DNA of 64,000 bases from an uncultured Caldilineales bacterium (GTDB lineage Bacteria; Chloroflexota; Anaerolineae; JAAEKA01). The translations under genes were made by a program, and so were the position numbers. Where the stretch lies: positions 1 through 64,000 of the forward strand of contig CALESQ010000081.1 of assembly GCA_937907455.1 (NCBI GenBank). Reading direction: 5' to 3'. The notes beneath the pieces were generated by a model, which was not told the origin of the DNA, ran no database searches, and saw only the letters and a program-made list of their open reading frames with translations. Every line of letters starts with the position of its first letter. The stretch's first letter is position 1. This document shows positions 35,716 through 44,635 of the stretch, one piece after another.

Positions 35716-37371
35716 ATGGCTGAAAGTTTGAAAATCATTCCCCTGGGCGGCCTGGGGGAAATTGGCAAGAACATGACCTTGTTTGAGTACGGCCGCGATA
35801 TTATTATTGTGGATGTTGGGGTGATGTTCCCCGCCAACGACATGCTGGGCGTTGATCTGGTGCTGCCCGATTGGGGCTATCTGCGTGACAAGGCCGAGCG
35901 TGTGGCGGGCATTATCATCACCCACGGCCACGAGGATCACATCGGCGCGTTGCCTTATCTGATCCGCGACCTTAACCTGTCGGCGCCCATCTTCGGCACG
36001 CGCATGGTGCAGGGCTTGGTGGAAGACAAGCTGAAGGAAGCCAAGCTCTATCGCCAGTGTCCGCAGATCACGGTGAACGAAGGCGATGTTTTTCCGGTCG
36101 GTCCGTTTGATCTGGAGTTTATTGCAGTGACCCATTCGATTCCTGACGGGGTGGCGGTTGCTATCCGCACGCCGGTGGGGATGGTGCTGCATACGGGCGA
36201 CTTTAAGTTTGATGCCACGCCGGTGCAGGGTGTTGGCCCTGATTTCGGCCGGCTGGCCGAGCTGGGCAAGGAAGGGGTGATGGTGCTGCTGGCCGACTCG
36301 ACCGGCGCCGAACGGCCCGGCTGGACGCCCACGGAAGCCATTGTAGCCACTGCTTTTGACAAGATCTTTCGCGAGGCGCAGGGGCGCATTATTGTGTCAA
36401 CGTTCGCTTCGCTGCTTAGCCGCATTCAGCTCATTTTGGATATGGCCCACCGCTACAAGCGCAAGGTGGCGCTGGCGGGCTATAGTATGCACCAGTATGT
36501 GAAAATCGCGCGCAAGCTGGGCTATCTCGAGGTGCCGCGTGGGGTGCTGGTTGATCTGGATAAGATCGGCGGCATTGCGCCGGATAAGCTGGTGGTGGTT
36601 AGCACCGGCGCACAGGGCCAGCCAGAGGCCGCGCTGGGGCGCATTGCCACGGGCCGCCACCGCGAGCTGGATATTATCCCCGGTGACACGGTGGTGCTCA
36701 GCTCTCATGCTATCCCCGGCAACGAGCAGGTGGTGTCGGCTATGATCAACCGGCTGATCCGCCGCGGGGCCGAGGTGATTTATCCGCCGCTGGCTGATGT
36801 ACACGTCAGCGGCCATGCCAGCCAGGAGGAGATGAAGCTGCTGATTTCGTTGGCGAAGCCGGAATACTTTATTCCGGTACACGGCGAGTTGCGCCATCTC
36901 CATGCTCATGCGCGGCTGGCGCGGGCTATGGGCATCCCTGAAGAGTACATTTTCACGGTGGAAAACGGCACGGTGGTTGAGTTTGATCAGGCTGGCGCGT
37001 TGCTGGGTGAACGCATTCCCGGCAGCTATGTGTTTGTGGCGGGCAGCAGTGTGGGCGATGTGGGCCCGGCGGTGCTGCGCGACCGAGAGGCGCTTTCTAA
37101 CAACGGCGTGGTGACGGTGGCTTTCAAGTGGGACTTTGCTTTGCGCTCGCTGATTGGCGTGCCGGAGATCACCTCACGCGGGTTTGTGTACGAACGGGAA
37201 TCGGGCGAGCTGCTCACTGTGGCGCTGGAGCGCATGGCGCAGGTGTTGCGCGATACCAACCGCGTAGGCAAACGCGGGCTGGAGGAAACTGCACGCGATG
37301 CGCTGGGCCGCTACTTCTACGAGCGGGTAGGCCGCCGTCCGGTGATCATTATCACTATTCTTGAGGCGTAG
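35716..37371 (+). CDS. rnj: Ribonuclease J
   Basis: 551 aa, normal length. Metallo-beta-lactamase fold with the zinc motif THGHEDHIGALPY, beta-CASP region (LADSTGAERPG, HVSGHASQEEM) and C-terminal dimer domain ending VGRRPVIIITILEA. Broad-role 5'-3' exo/endonuclease for mRNA decay and rRNA maturation. Last ordinary housekeeping gene before the toxin array. Confidence 0.95.
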   Translation: MAESLKIIPLGGLGEIGKNMTLFEYGRDIIIVDVGVMFPANDMLGVDLVLPDWGYLRDKAERVAGIIITHGHEDHIGALPYLIRDLNLSAPIFGTRMVQGLVEDKLKEAKLYRQCPQITVNEGDVFPVGPFDLEFIAVTHSIPDGVAVAIRTPVGMVLHTGDFKFDATPVQGVGPDFGRLAELGKEGVMVLLADSTGAERPGWTPTEAIVATAFDKIFREAQGRIIVSTFASLLSRIQLILDMAHRYKRKVALAGYSMHQYVKIARKLGYLEVPRGVLVDLDKIGGIAPDKLVVVSTGAQGQPEAALGRIATGRHRELDIIPGDTVVLSSHAIPGNEQVVSAMINRLIRRGAEVIYPPLADVHVSGHASQEEMKLLISLAKPEYFIPVHGELRHLHAHARLARAMGIPEEYIFTVENGTVVEFDQAGALLGERIPGSYVFVAGSSVGDVGPAVLRDREALSNNGVVTVAFKWDFALRSLIGVPEITSRGFVYERESGELLTVALERMAQVLRDTNRVGKRGLEETARDALGRYFYERVGRRPVIIITILEA

Positions 37372-37407
37372 GCTGTTTTTGGGGGAGCAGGAAAGTGAAA
37401 TAGTGAG

Positions 37408-37476
37408 ATGGTAACCTATTACGACCGACCTGATCATGTGATTTGTTTAGAAACCAATGTGCCAGAGGATACGTGA
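37408..37476 (+). pseudogene. Immunity-gene fragment (N-terminus of the 43555-type gene)
   Basis: 22 codons, MVTYYDRPDHVICLE then stop; matches the first residues of the protein at 43555 (MLIYYHRVDHVICLE). First of three unrelated immunity scraps in tandem. Confidence 0.6.
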
Positions 37477-37477
37477 A

Positions 37478-37543
37478 GAAATCGGCGACCACGGCATCAT
37501 CTTCCGTTGGGGCTGGCTGCCTGTGCCGGAAGCGTGGCTATAA
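37478..37543 (+). pseudogene. Immunity-gene C-terminal scrap (FRWG..PVPE type)
   Basis: 21 codons ending DHGIIFRWGWLPVPEAWL-stop. The same tail, with variation, recurs at 38656, 46527, 48602 and 52160, each just before the conserved promoter element. Here no promoter element follows. Confidence 0.65.
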
Positions 37544-37571
37544 GTTGTTATCCTCTTCACCAGGAGCACAG

Positions 37572-37796
37572 CCGGTTGACTTTGTTGCAGATCAAGCGCG
37601 GCCCGGCCTGAGCCAGTCTGAAGCACCCAGCCAGTTAGCGCGGCAACTGGCGCCTGTCACCCGCGAGATGCTGGCTTTGTTTGAACCGGCGTGCTGGCCC
37701 GCGACTTGGGCCGATATGCAGGCCGTGCTGCACGCCCGCAGCGCCGAACGTTCGCCCCAGTTCATGCAGTGGTGGCAGGTCAAAAAGAAAGCCTGA
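37572..37796 (+). pseudogene. Immunity-gene C-terminal scrap (51660-type)
   Basis: About 74 codons from PVDFVADQARPGLSQSEA to the end (FMQWWQVKKKA), closely matching the last half of the protein at 51660 (PVDFAADQARPGLTQSEA ... FMRWWQNKK). No start codon or N-terminal half remains. Together with the two preceding scraps it makes 37400-37800 a graveyard of immunity genes. Confidence 0.7.
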
Positions 37797-37841
37797 TGCC
37801 ACAGCGCTTACGACCTGCCCGCTTTTCCGTTGGAGTAACTT

Positions 37842-38486
37842 ATGATTCTTAGCAATGCGCAATTGGCTGTTATTCTGGAACTGGCTCTGGGCGACGAGAT
37901 GCCGCTGGACGCGGCCGCCCGGCGCGATCTCGGCGTCACCGTCGCGGGCCTGGCCGACGCGCGCGCTGGATTGATCGAAACAGGCTACTTGCTGTTCAAC
38001 GGGCCTGAAGGCTATGCAGTTGCCGCCGACGTAGCCGATATGCTGGCTACGGCCTTTGCGCCCGAGCAGCTCTTTGTCTTGCAGGTACAGGATCGCGATC
38101 AGACCAAACAACAAATCAGCTACAGCCGGTTCGGCGCGGCCTGGACGCGCTACACACTGGCCGCGCCGAACCGGCATGAATTTACCGCGCTTGCTTCTGC
38201 TGATGCCGTGGTGGACAGCCTGCTGGCCGATACACACATTGCCGCACACAGAGCCAGCACCGCGCCGCCTGAGGTCGCTCCTCTCGTTGAGGTGTTGCGC
38301 CATGCGGTCAGGCTGGGCCTGCTGGCAACCGGCCCGCTGCCGGGCCGAGATACGCCACCGGCTGCGCTCAGTTGGGTGGCTGCCACAGATGGCGTGTGGT
38401 GGATCAACCCTGCCGGGCCGCCGGAAACCGCGCAACGCTGCACAGCCGCCGAGTTGCGGAATAAGCTGGTGCGGATGGTGAGGTAG
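37842..38486 (+). CDS. EspG-like putative ESX chaperone (family member 1)
   Basis: 214 aa. TTGGAGT SD 8 nt from the ATG. Same layout as six other proteins in this array: an N-terminal LSxxxLxxxLxLxxxxxxPL motif (ILSNAQLAVILELALGDEMPL), a short helix with RGL/TGY(L), a beta-sheet middle and a WWINPA...-type end. That pattern resembles EspG chaperones of mycobacterial type VII secretion (inference by layout). This member is shorter than the ~265-aa relatives. It is separated from the first WXG gene by a ~580-bp repeat region. Confidence 0.55.
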   Translation: MILSNAQLAVILELALGDEMPLDAAARRDLGVTVAGLADARAGLIETGYLLFNGPEGYAVAADVADMLATAFAPEQLFVLQVQDRDQTKQQISYSRFGAAWTRYTLAAPNRHEFTALASADAVVDSLLADTHIAAHRASTAPPEVAPLVEVLRHAVRLGLLATGPLPGRDTPPAALSWVAATDGVWWINPAGPPETAQRCTAAELRNKLVRMVR

Positions 38487-38564
38487 TGAGATAGTGAGGT
38501 AGTGAGATAGTGCGGTAGTGAGGTAGTGAGATGGTGAGGTAGTATGATAGTACGATAGCGCGGC
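38483..38564. repeat. TAGTGAGR octamer array
   Basis: About ten imperfect tandem copies of TAGTGAGG/TAGTGAGA, ending in a TATAAT (38565-38570) and GCGTACCTTCGCTTCGG. It begins inside the stop region of the preceding gene. Confidence 0.8.
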
Positions 38565-38655
38565 TATAATGCGTACCTTCGCTTCGGCGTGAATCGTCTG
38601 GCGATGCTCAGCGTGCGCCAGCGCAACCGCGTTTATCTCGAAGAGGCCCTGTGTG

Positions 38656-38742
38656 GAATCTTCATCGGCTATCCAGGCGAATGCTCTGATCCACTTGATC
38701 TTTCGCTGGGGCAAGCTTTCCGTGCCGGAAGGCTGGTTGTGA
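38656..38742 (+). pseudogene. Immunity-gene C-terminal scrap
   Basis: 28 codons ending LIFRWGKLSVPEGWL-stop, the second copy of the recurrent tail. Directly followed by the conserved promoter element. Confidence 0.65.
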
Positions 38743-38749
38743 CGGCAAA

Positions 38750-38820
38750 CTTCACGAAAAATTCAGAAATTCTTCAGGAAAAATTCAAGACTTGTGAGGG
38801 AGCGTGTGGTAAGATAGTGT
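38750..38820 (+). promoter_or_regulatory. Conserved cassette promoter element, copy 1
   Basis: Begins CTTCACGAAAAATTCAG, repeats the motif as TTCAGGAAAAATTCA 22 bp later, continues with AAGACTTG and ends TGgTAAGATAGTG, an extended -10. Five more copies precede other cassettes. No canonical -35. Confidence 0.75.
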
Positions 38821-38910
38821 GGTAGTGTGGTAGTGAGGTAGTGAGGTAGTGAGGTAGTGAGGTAGTGAGATAGTGAGATAGTGTGGTAGTGCGATAGTGA
38901 GATGGTGCGG
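38817..38910. repeat. TAGTGAGR octamer array
   Basis: About twelve imperfect octamers directly after the extended -10, ending in GCGGC-TATAAT (38912-38917). Confidence 0.8.
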
Positions 38911-38940
38911 CTATAATGCGTACCTTCGCTTCGGTGTCAC

Positions 38941-38990
38941 CTTGTCTACTTATCTACTTGTCTACTTATCTACTTGTCTACTTGTAACCT
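38941..38990. repeat. CTTGTCTA octamer array
   Basis: Six tandem copies of CTTGTCTA/CTTATCTA in the 5' leader of the first WXG gene. The rest of 38487-39067 holds only the element, octamers and a scrap; no intact gene. Confidence 0.75.
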
Positions 38991-39067
38991 TGTATACGTG
39001 CCTTATAATAGATTCTGGTGGACGTGATATCCGCCATTTTAAGACCCCTCGACAGGAGGATTAGCCC

Positions 39068-40603
39068 ATGGCCGACATTGTACAAGCTAACCACGACGCT
39101 TTGAAGACTATGGCAACCAAGTTCGCTGCCCAGTCACAGGCGATCAGCCAGATGCAGCAAGCCGTTGCGCGCAGCTATCAGCCTTTGCGCAATGGCGCAT
39201 GGATGGGACGCGGTTCGGAAGCCTTTTTTCGCGAGATGGACAGCGACATCCTCCCCGCAGTAAAACGGTTGATCGAGGCGCTGGCTCAGGCTGATCAGGT
39301 TACACGTCAGATCAGCGATTTGCTGCGCCAGGCGGATGAAGAAGCGTCCTCGCCATTTAAACAACGCGACGGCTCCGGCGGCGGTGATGGCGGCTCCGGT
39401 GGTGGGGGTGATGCCTCTGGTGGTGGCAGCGATGCTTCCGGTGGTGGGGGTGATGCCTCTGGTGGTGGCAGCGATGCTTCCGGCGGTGGCAGTGATGCTT
39501 CCGGCGGTGGCGGTGGTGGTCGTAACACCTTGCCTCCTCAGAGCGGCGGCGGCTCCGGTGACTTTGCGCCCGCCAACGACCCCAGTATTCAATCTATGTT
39601 GCAAGACCTGGTGCAGCGCTTCGACGATTTGCTGGGTGGTGATGCAGGCGGCACGGGCAGTGGGTTTTCCGGTGGCAGCAGCTTTACCCCCGAACCCGGC
39701 AGCTTCGGTGATCCAACCACCTGGCAAGGCGGCGATCCCTTCTCATCCGGTGGTTTTGGCAGCGGCTACGATGACAACGGCTTGCCCTATAACCTGCAAG
39801 GTGGATTGCAGCCCAGTTGGTCTGATCCTGCAAGCGGCTCTGGCAGTGCGTTTGACCCCACCACGCGCCCGTTCCAGCATGTTGACGATGCGGGCAACCT
39901 CACCGGCACGGGTGGCGGTGGCGGCGGCACATCCGGTGGCGGTATGTCTGGTGGTGGCAGTGACTCTGGCAGTGGCTCTACCCCAGATTATTTCACGCGA
40001 CCGTTTGATTATGCCAGTGATGGCAGCACAGATTACGGCATGAGCGGTTCGTTGGGCCAGGGAAAACCCTTTGATTACACCGGTGAGTTTGGTTTCAACA
40101 CAGCCGGTGATTTGGCCGACAGCAGCACTGCTGCATCAGGTGGCAGCGACAGCGGCATGGGTGGCGGTTCAGGCGGCGGCATGGGCGGTGGTGAACCTGC
40201 CACCACTGCGCCCGCTGATGCAAGCAAAGGCGAAACGCCGGCAACCAGTCCAACCTCGGGTGGCGGTGGATCGGGCGGCGCTCAGACAGCGCCCGCTACT
40301 TCGGTGCAAAGCCCGCTGGGGCGAGGCATCGGCGGCATGGCCAGCGGCTTTGCTGCAGCGTCGGGATCGGATGGTGCGGCAGCCGCAGCAGCCCAACAAG
40401 CGCAGATACGCTTCAGCGGCGGTGGTAGCGGCGGCCAGGAAACTGCTGCTGGTCAGACGGTGCGCGTGGTACAAGGCGGCACCGGCGGTGGCGTTAGCAC
40501 CGAGGCGCAAGGCAACTCCGCAGCGCCGTTGGGTTTGGCCGCGCTTAGCCCCTTCGCTGCCCTGCTAGGCAAGGTCATTAAAGATAAGACCGACAAGAAG
40601 TAA
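39068..40603 (+). CDS. WXG100-type protein with long Gly/Ser-rich tail (WXG1)
   Basis: 511 aa. AGGAGG SD. Residues 1-95 form the helix-turn-helix WXG100 domain, with GAWMGRG as the WxG turn. From ~100 on the protein is a Gly/Ser/Asp-rich low-complexity chain including five tandem 7-residue repeats (39398-39502); no toxin-like domain is visible. It may be a structural or adhesive substrate rather than an effector. The N-module diverges more than the others in the array. Followed by an EspG-like gene. Confidence 0.8.
   Translation: MADIVQANHDALKTMATKFAAQSQAISQMQQAVARSYQPLRNGAWMGRGSEAFFREMDSDILPAVKRLIEALAQADQVTRQISDLLRQADEEASSPFKQRDGSGGGDGGSGGGGDASGGGSDASGGGGDASGGGSDASGGGSDASGGGGGGRNTLPPQSGGGSGDFAPANDPSIQSMLQDLVQRFDDLLGGDAGGTGSGFSGGSSFTPEPGSFGDPTTWQGGDPFSSGGFGSGYDDNGLPYNLQGGLQPSWSDPASGSGSAFDPTTRPFQHVDDAGNLTGTGGGGGGTSGGGMSGGGSDSGSGSTPDYFTRPFDYASDGSTDYGMSGSLGQGKPFDYTGEFGFNTAGDLADSSTAASGGSDSGMGGGSGGGMGGGEPATTAPADASKGETPATSPTSGGGGSGGAQTAPATSVQSPLGRGIGGMASGFAAASGSDGAAAAAAQQAQIRFSGGGSGGQETAAGQTVRVVQGGTGGGVSTEAQGNSAAPLGLAALSPFAALLGKVIKDKTDKK
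39398..39502 (+). repeat. Five 21-bp in-frame tandem repeats
   Basis: Units encode GGGGDAS or GGGSDAS alternately (A-B-A-B-B'), i.e. a duplicated 42-bp block plus one 21-bp unit, inside the Gly-rich tail of the gene at 39068. Copy number change keeps the frame. Confidence 0.85.
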
Positions 40604-40636
40604 GGTGTGTGCAGTTGCTGGCAAGGAGATGCAAAG

Positions 40637-41452
40637 TTGACAAGCGATAAAAAACCGAATGCCATGAACGTGACCCTGTCGCGTGATGAGTTGGCGTTGG
40701 TGCTCAGCCTGCTACAGGTTGACACGCTGCCCGGCTTAGAGGCGAATCCTCTGGGTGAGCTTAACGCTTCACAAGCGGAGATGAGCGCTGTGGTGGCGGC
40801 GCGCGGCTTGCGTGCCCGCGCCCTGGCCCGCGTGGAACCGACAAGCGGGCAGCTCTTGTTGCATGTGGGTGTGCTGGGGGCGGTCAGCGCTTGCACGGGT
40901 GCAGAGGCGGCGCTGTTTGCCTGGCATTGGCATGGCGATGAGCCATCTCCGCAGCGTTGGTACGGCTATCGCCGCGGCCAGAACTACGTGGTTCATCAGC
41001 CGTTGGAGGATGTGCTGCATCGGTTTACGGTGTTATCAGCGGGCACGCAGTTGGTGGAAGAAGCGCTGACCGTTTGCAATATCGAATCTGCTGGGCAACG
41101 CGCCCTGGTGGGTGAGCTTTATCTCAAGGGCAGTGACTTTGCCCGTGTACGCCAGTTGATCGCTACCGGTGCCACCGAGGAGGCCCAGTCGGTGCTGGCT
41201 GCTTCGGCGGCATCGCCGGCAGTGGTGGCGGCACTGTTGGCTACCCTGGTTGCCGGCCCGCAGATTTCTATCGTGCAGCTTTTTACGCGCACCACTACCG
41301 CTACGCCGCTACAACAGGATTTTACGCTGTTGCAGAATCAATATGCACTGTGGCTGATGACGCCCGTGGCCGGTGACGTTGAGCGCGTGCATATTCAAAG
41401 CATCACCCGCGCCGATCTCTACGACCTGTTGGTGCGCGAGATGGTGAAGTAG
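40637..41452 (+). CDS. EspG-like putative ESX chaperone (family member 2)
   Basis: 271 aa. TTG start at 40637 is proposed because AAGGAG lies 8 nt upstream; upstream GTG (40607) and a downstream ATG (40664) are alternatives. N-terminus NVTLSRDELALVLSLLQVDTLPGLE has the family pattern; the middle contains AARGLRARAL; the C-terminal half is beta-rich (VERVHIQSITRADLYDLL). Resembles EspG family chaperones, which bind WXG/PPE substrates; it immediately follows the WXG1 gene. Function by analogy only. Confidence 0.6.
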   Translation: MTSDKKPNAMNVTLSRDELALVLSLLQVDTLPGLEANPLGELNASQAEMSAVVAARGLRARALARVEPTSGQLLLHVGVLGAVSACTGAEAALFAWHWHGDEPSPQRWYGYRRGQNYVVHQPLEDVLHRFTVLSAGTQLVEEALTVCNIESAGQRALVGELYLKGSDFARVRQLIATGATEEAQSVLAASAASPAVVAALLATLVAGPQISIVQLFTRTTTATPLQQDFTLLQNQYALWLMTPVAGDVERVHIQSITRADLYDLLVREMVK

Positions 41453-41533
41453 TGAGACAGTGCGGAAGTGAGTGTTCTTGTTTCCACCTTCTTCTTGTCA
41501 CCTTGTCACCTTGTCACCCTGCTTATTTATTCC

Positions 41534-42743
41534 ATGAGCAACGACATCATTCAAGCCCAATACGATACTCTGAACGACGTGGCGCAGCGTTTTGGCAGAG
41601 AGGCGGAGGCAAACCGCCAGATGCTGACTGCGGTGCGTCGTGCGCTGCAGCCGCTGCAAGCAGGTGGCTGGGAAGGCAGCGGCTCGGCTGCGTTCTTTGC
41701 TGAGATGACCGGTGAGGTGCTGCCTGCGGTGGCACGCCTGGGCGCGGCCTTGTAGCAGTCGTAGGAAGTGACGCGCCAGATTTCGCAGGTGTTGCGCGCG
41801 GCCGATGAGGAGGCATCGCAGCCCTTCCGCAGCGGCTCTGAGACAGCGACTATGCCGCAGCCGCGCATCTACATCGTCAACGGCATCAACAGCGCTGGCA
41901 ATGTTGTCACAGTAGACGCTGCAGGCAACATTGTGCGTGGCGATGACAATTCAGTAGCGCTGGAGCGGCTGCTAGAAACGCACGGCTATGACCCGAATAG
42001 CGTTGTCTCTACTCCAGCTATCTACATTCGCCCCACTGGAACCAATCTAACTGGCACGAACTACGATGGTTGGCTATCGCCGGTTGATTGGCTAACCGGC
42101 GGGTTGGCTTCTGCCACTAACACGGTAACGGGCTTCGGCGCAGATGCGATCAACATCACCACCAATGCCGTGCTTAACAACCAGGTCGTCACAACAGCAA
42201 CAGGCGCGAGTCAGGTATTTGTTGAATATCAGGCCGGTGAGCGGGGCGCATTCACCCAACAGACGTTAGCCTTCATTAACGAAGATCTGCGCAACAATCC
42301 ATTGCTCCCCGGCCAAACTGTTATTTTGATCGGCCATAGCGGCGGCGGCGCGGTGGTCAGCAATCTGGCCGGAAAAGTGGAACGCACAGCCGGGGTGGAT
42401 GTCAGCGGCGTTGTCACTATGGGTTCACCTGTGTCGAACTATGACGCAGCCAGCCGCTACGCCGAACAAATCGTGCAGGTGCGCCACCAGGATGACCTCG
42501 TTGGCACACCCATTATCCGCACCGACGAGAGTAGGTGGAAGTTGCCCTTCTGCATCGGCCCCGCCATCGCCGCGGAGGTACTGGCGCGCGATGTGGGCGG
42601 ATCATCCAAACGTGACCTATGTGACGCTTGACAACCCTGTGAATGGGGTACTTGAAGCACATGGTTCTTACATGACCAGCCTTGATATGTTGGAAGCCCT
42701 CAATAGACAGTTTCCGGAGTTGCATCTTGATGTCAATCCCTAA
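41534..42743 (+). pseudogene. WXG2: WXG + alpha/beta-hydrolase effector, disabled
   Basis: The WXG module (MSNDIIQAQYDTLNDVAQRF, GGWEGSG) is nearly identical to that at 44636. Two in-frame TAG codons (41753, 41768-3) replace what are CAG (Gln) codons in the intact copies, then the frame continues EVTRQISQVLRAADEEASQPF into an alpha/beta-hydrolase domain with the nucleophile elbow GHSGGG. Near 42595 a frameshift moves the end into another frame (DHPNVTYVTLDNPVNG ... HLDVNP). Total length 1210 bp is 1 mod 3. So stops plus frameshift; a dead lipase-type effector. Confidence 0.85.
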
Positions 42744-43359
42744 ATTGTATTACCCTGTGGCGCGTTGCCTGGCCCTGTGTGCCGGTGTGCTTGTTCTGGC
42801 AGCGTGCAGCATAGCGCCCGTTCCCCAGGTGGCCTTGGACGGAGTAGAAGCACGCGCCTTTCGCAAGCTACGCTCCGAAGACCTCAACCCGTATGTGACC
42901 GGCTATGATCGGCCGCTGATGCTGGTGGTGGGCGATGCCAGGCTCACCAATGACGGGCTGGAACGCCGCGCCTACATTACCCCGACCGACGCTGCGCCGA
43001 TCTATCTGGGCGCGTTGAGTCGTCAATGGGCCAATGTGCCGCTGGAAATGCTCTGTCTCGATCTGGAAGGCGACCGTTTCATCGTGATTTGGGTGGATGA
43101 AATGGTCGCCGGTACGCCCACTACGGTCACGCTTGGGCGACCGATGCAGCAATCAATTGATGACAGCATGAATACGTTGCGCGTGGCCGCAGTGGCCAAC
43201 CGCGTGGCGATTGTGCCCATTGCCGCCGTCGAAGCGGCGCTTTGGCAGGAGATAAACGACATACGCGTGCAGACGCGGCAGGAACATTTCGCCTGGCAAG
43301 CGCGCTTTGAACCGCCTCTTGCCATTAACAACTGCTTTACTTCCATCACTTTGCCCTGA
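42730..43359 (+). CDS. Lipoprotein, candidate immunity for hydrolase effector
   Basis: 209 aa. Start overlaps the end of the effector by 14 bp, with GGAG upstream. Lipoprotein signal peptide: hydrophobic stretch then LAAC with lipidated Cys about residue 26. Body beta-rich (VGDARLTNDGLERRAYI; LCLDLEGDRFIVIW). A surface lipoprotein beside a secreted lipase-like effector is the usual arrangement for extracytoplasmic immunity; here that is inference. It is intact although the effector is not. Confidence 0.7.
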   Translation: MSIPKLYYPVARCLALCAGVLVLAACSIAPVPQVALDGVEARAFRKLRSEDLNPYVTGYDRPLMLVVGDARLTNDGLERRAYITPTDAAPIYLGALSRQWANVPLEMLCLDLEGDRFIVIWVDEMVAGTPTTVTLGRPMQQSIDDSMNTLRVAAVANRVAIVPIAAVEAALWQEINDIRVQTRQEHFAWQARFEPPLAINNCFTSITLP

Positions 43360-43542
43360 CAGAGTGACAGCGCTATTGATGGTGTTGCAGGAGGATGGGG
43401 AGGCGCGTTGGCCGGTGCGGCCATTGGCTCAGCGATCTGCCCTGGAATTGGAACGGTCATTGGTGGTCTCATTGGCGGCTTCGCCGGAGGCTGGGCCGGC
43501 GAGTGGGCTGGTGGTCAGCTAGTTGATCAAGTTTCTGTCTGA
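43360..43542 (+). pseudogene. Orphan glycine-zipper toxin tail
   Basis: About 60 codons in frame after the lipoprotein stop: GGALAGAAIGSAICPGIG, then IGGLIGGFAGGWAGEWAGG, stop. A membrane-active C-terminal end with no N-terminal part and no start codon; probably left by recombination between cassettes. Confidence 0.6.
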
Positions 43543-43554
43543 CAAAGGTGTTAC

Positions 43555-44118
43555 ATGTTAATCTATTATCACAGAGTTGATCATGTCATCTGTCTTGAAG
43601 CCGATGTACTGGAGGATAAGCGCACCTTGCCCTCGATACTGGGTGTTCTGCCTGATAGCGGCCTTTTGTGGTACTGGAGCAGTTCAAGGCGCTATCCTCC
43701 CGCCCGCGATTTTCAGACGTGGGAGCTGCCGGAACAGCGCGCCTATACAGCAGTGACCACTGAAACCCTCCCCGTACTTTATCGCGATTTGCTTGAACAG
43801 GATTGGAACGACGACAATCGCAATCTTGTGCTATTGGCGTCCCAAGGTGATCTGGCCCATGTGCTACAGGATGTTGCCACCAGGCAGCGCACACTAGCTG
43901 CTTTTGCTCAGGAGCAGCCTCCCTTGCAGTTGGTTCTCGTCCGCCTTGGGGACACTGGTTCTTGTCATATTTTTCTCCCGCACAAGCCAAGCGCGGCCGT
44001 GTCAGCAGTGTTGGCTGCGTGGGGTATTGATCCAGTCCATGCGGACACGCGCCGGCCCTATCAACGGCTCAACCTGGTGCGATTTGAAGCCCTATTCGGG
44101 CTGGAGATGGAAGCATGA
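43555..44118 (+). CDS. Putative immunity protein (orphan)
   Basis: 187 aa soluble protein, MLIYYHRVDHVICLEADVLE at the start; AAAGGTG SD. Ends FEALFGLEMEA. No family recognised. It follows a glycine-zipper tail (43360) whose effector is gone, so it may be the orphaned immunity partner. A fragment of a homologous gene is at 37408. Confidence 0.6.
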   Translation: MLIYYHRVDHVICLEADVLEDKRTLPSILGVLPDSGLLWYWSSSRRYPPARDFQTWELPEQRAYTAVTTETLPVLYRDLLEQDWNDDNRNLVLLASQGDLAHVLQDVATRQRTLAAFAQEQPPLQLVLVRLGDTGSCHIFLPHKPSAAVSAVLAAWGIDPVHADTRRPYQRLNLVRFEALFGLEMEA

Positions 44119-44252
44119 TTCCTTCTTTTTAGCTTTCTGTAGCAGAACTGGCCTCTGTCACGGCGCTTTCCGGCAATGTAGAGGCTGCCTATGGTTGGTC
44201 TGATCAGTAAGAGCTGCCATTCAACCTTCTGAGGGAATTTCGGCAGGCTGCT

Positions 44253-44460
44253 ATGCAGAAGAGTTCCACGGAACTTGAATCCTGGCTCAGTCACCATCTC
44301 ACCGGAGCCTGGGTTAGGGCATTAGCCGATACGCTTACAGATCCAACCATTATGTGGGGCGATGTCTTACGCATTGAACGAAAAGTCGGCGAAATCACTG
44401 CTGAACGCGGTTTTCTTTTTGCAAGTGCCCAAGGGATGGCATGGCTACTCGCCTGAAACA
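44253..44460 (+). pseudogene. Small frameshifted immunity-like remnant
   Basis: ORF of 67 codons (MQKSSTELESWLSHHLTG) whose final part, read in another frame, gives FLQVPKGWHGYSPETWL-stop, a more natural ending that resembles the recurrent PVPEGWL tails. Suggests a frameshift near 44410. The 44119-44252 stretch holds no gene I recognise. Confidence 0.45.
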
Positions 44461-44476
44461 TGGTTGTGACGGTAAA

Positions 44477-44546
44477 CTTCACGAAAAATTCAGAAATTCT
44501 TCAGGAAAAATTCAAGACTTGTGAGGAAGCGTGTGGTAAGATAGTG
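44477..44546 (+). promoter_or_regulatory. Conserved cassette promoter element, copy 2
   Basis: Nearly identical to 38750-38820: two TTCAcGAAAAATTCA-type direct repeats, AAGACTTG, TGgTAAGATAGTG. Only about four octamers follow, up to TATAAT at 44575-44580. Confidence 0.75.
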
Positions 44547-44635
44547 TGGTAGTGAGATAGTACAATAGTGCGGCTATAATGCGTACCTTCGCTTCGGCGT
44601 CACCCCATCACCTTGTTACCCTGTTCATTTACCCC

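Noticed and set aside
37443..37796. A complete 117-aa gene
   Set aside because: Only the last 74 codons match the immunity family; the earlier part crosses another scrap in the wrong frame, so it is a chance fusion.
38589..38825. A 78-codon gene
   Set aside because: It is in a different frame from the recognisable immunity tail and runs through the conserved promoter element.
42682..42729. Longer start for the lipoprotein at 42730
   Set aside because: The extension would place residues before the signal peptide and is the frame-shadow of the effector end.
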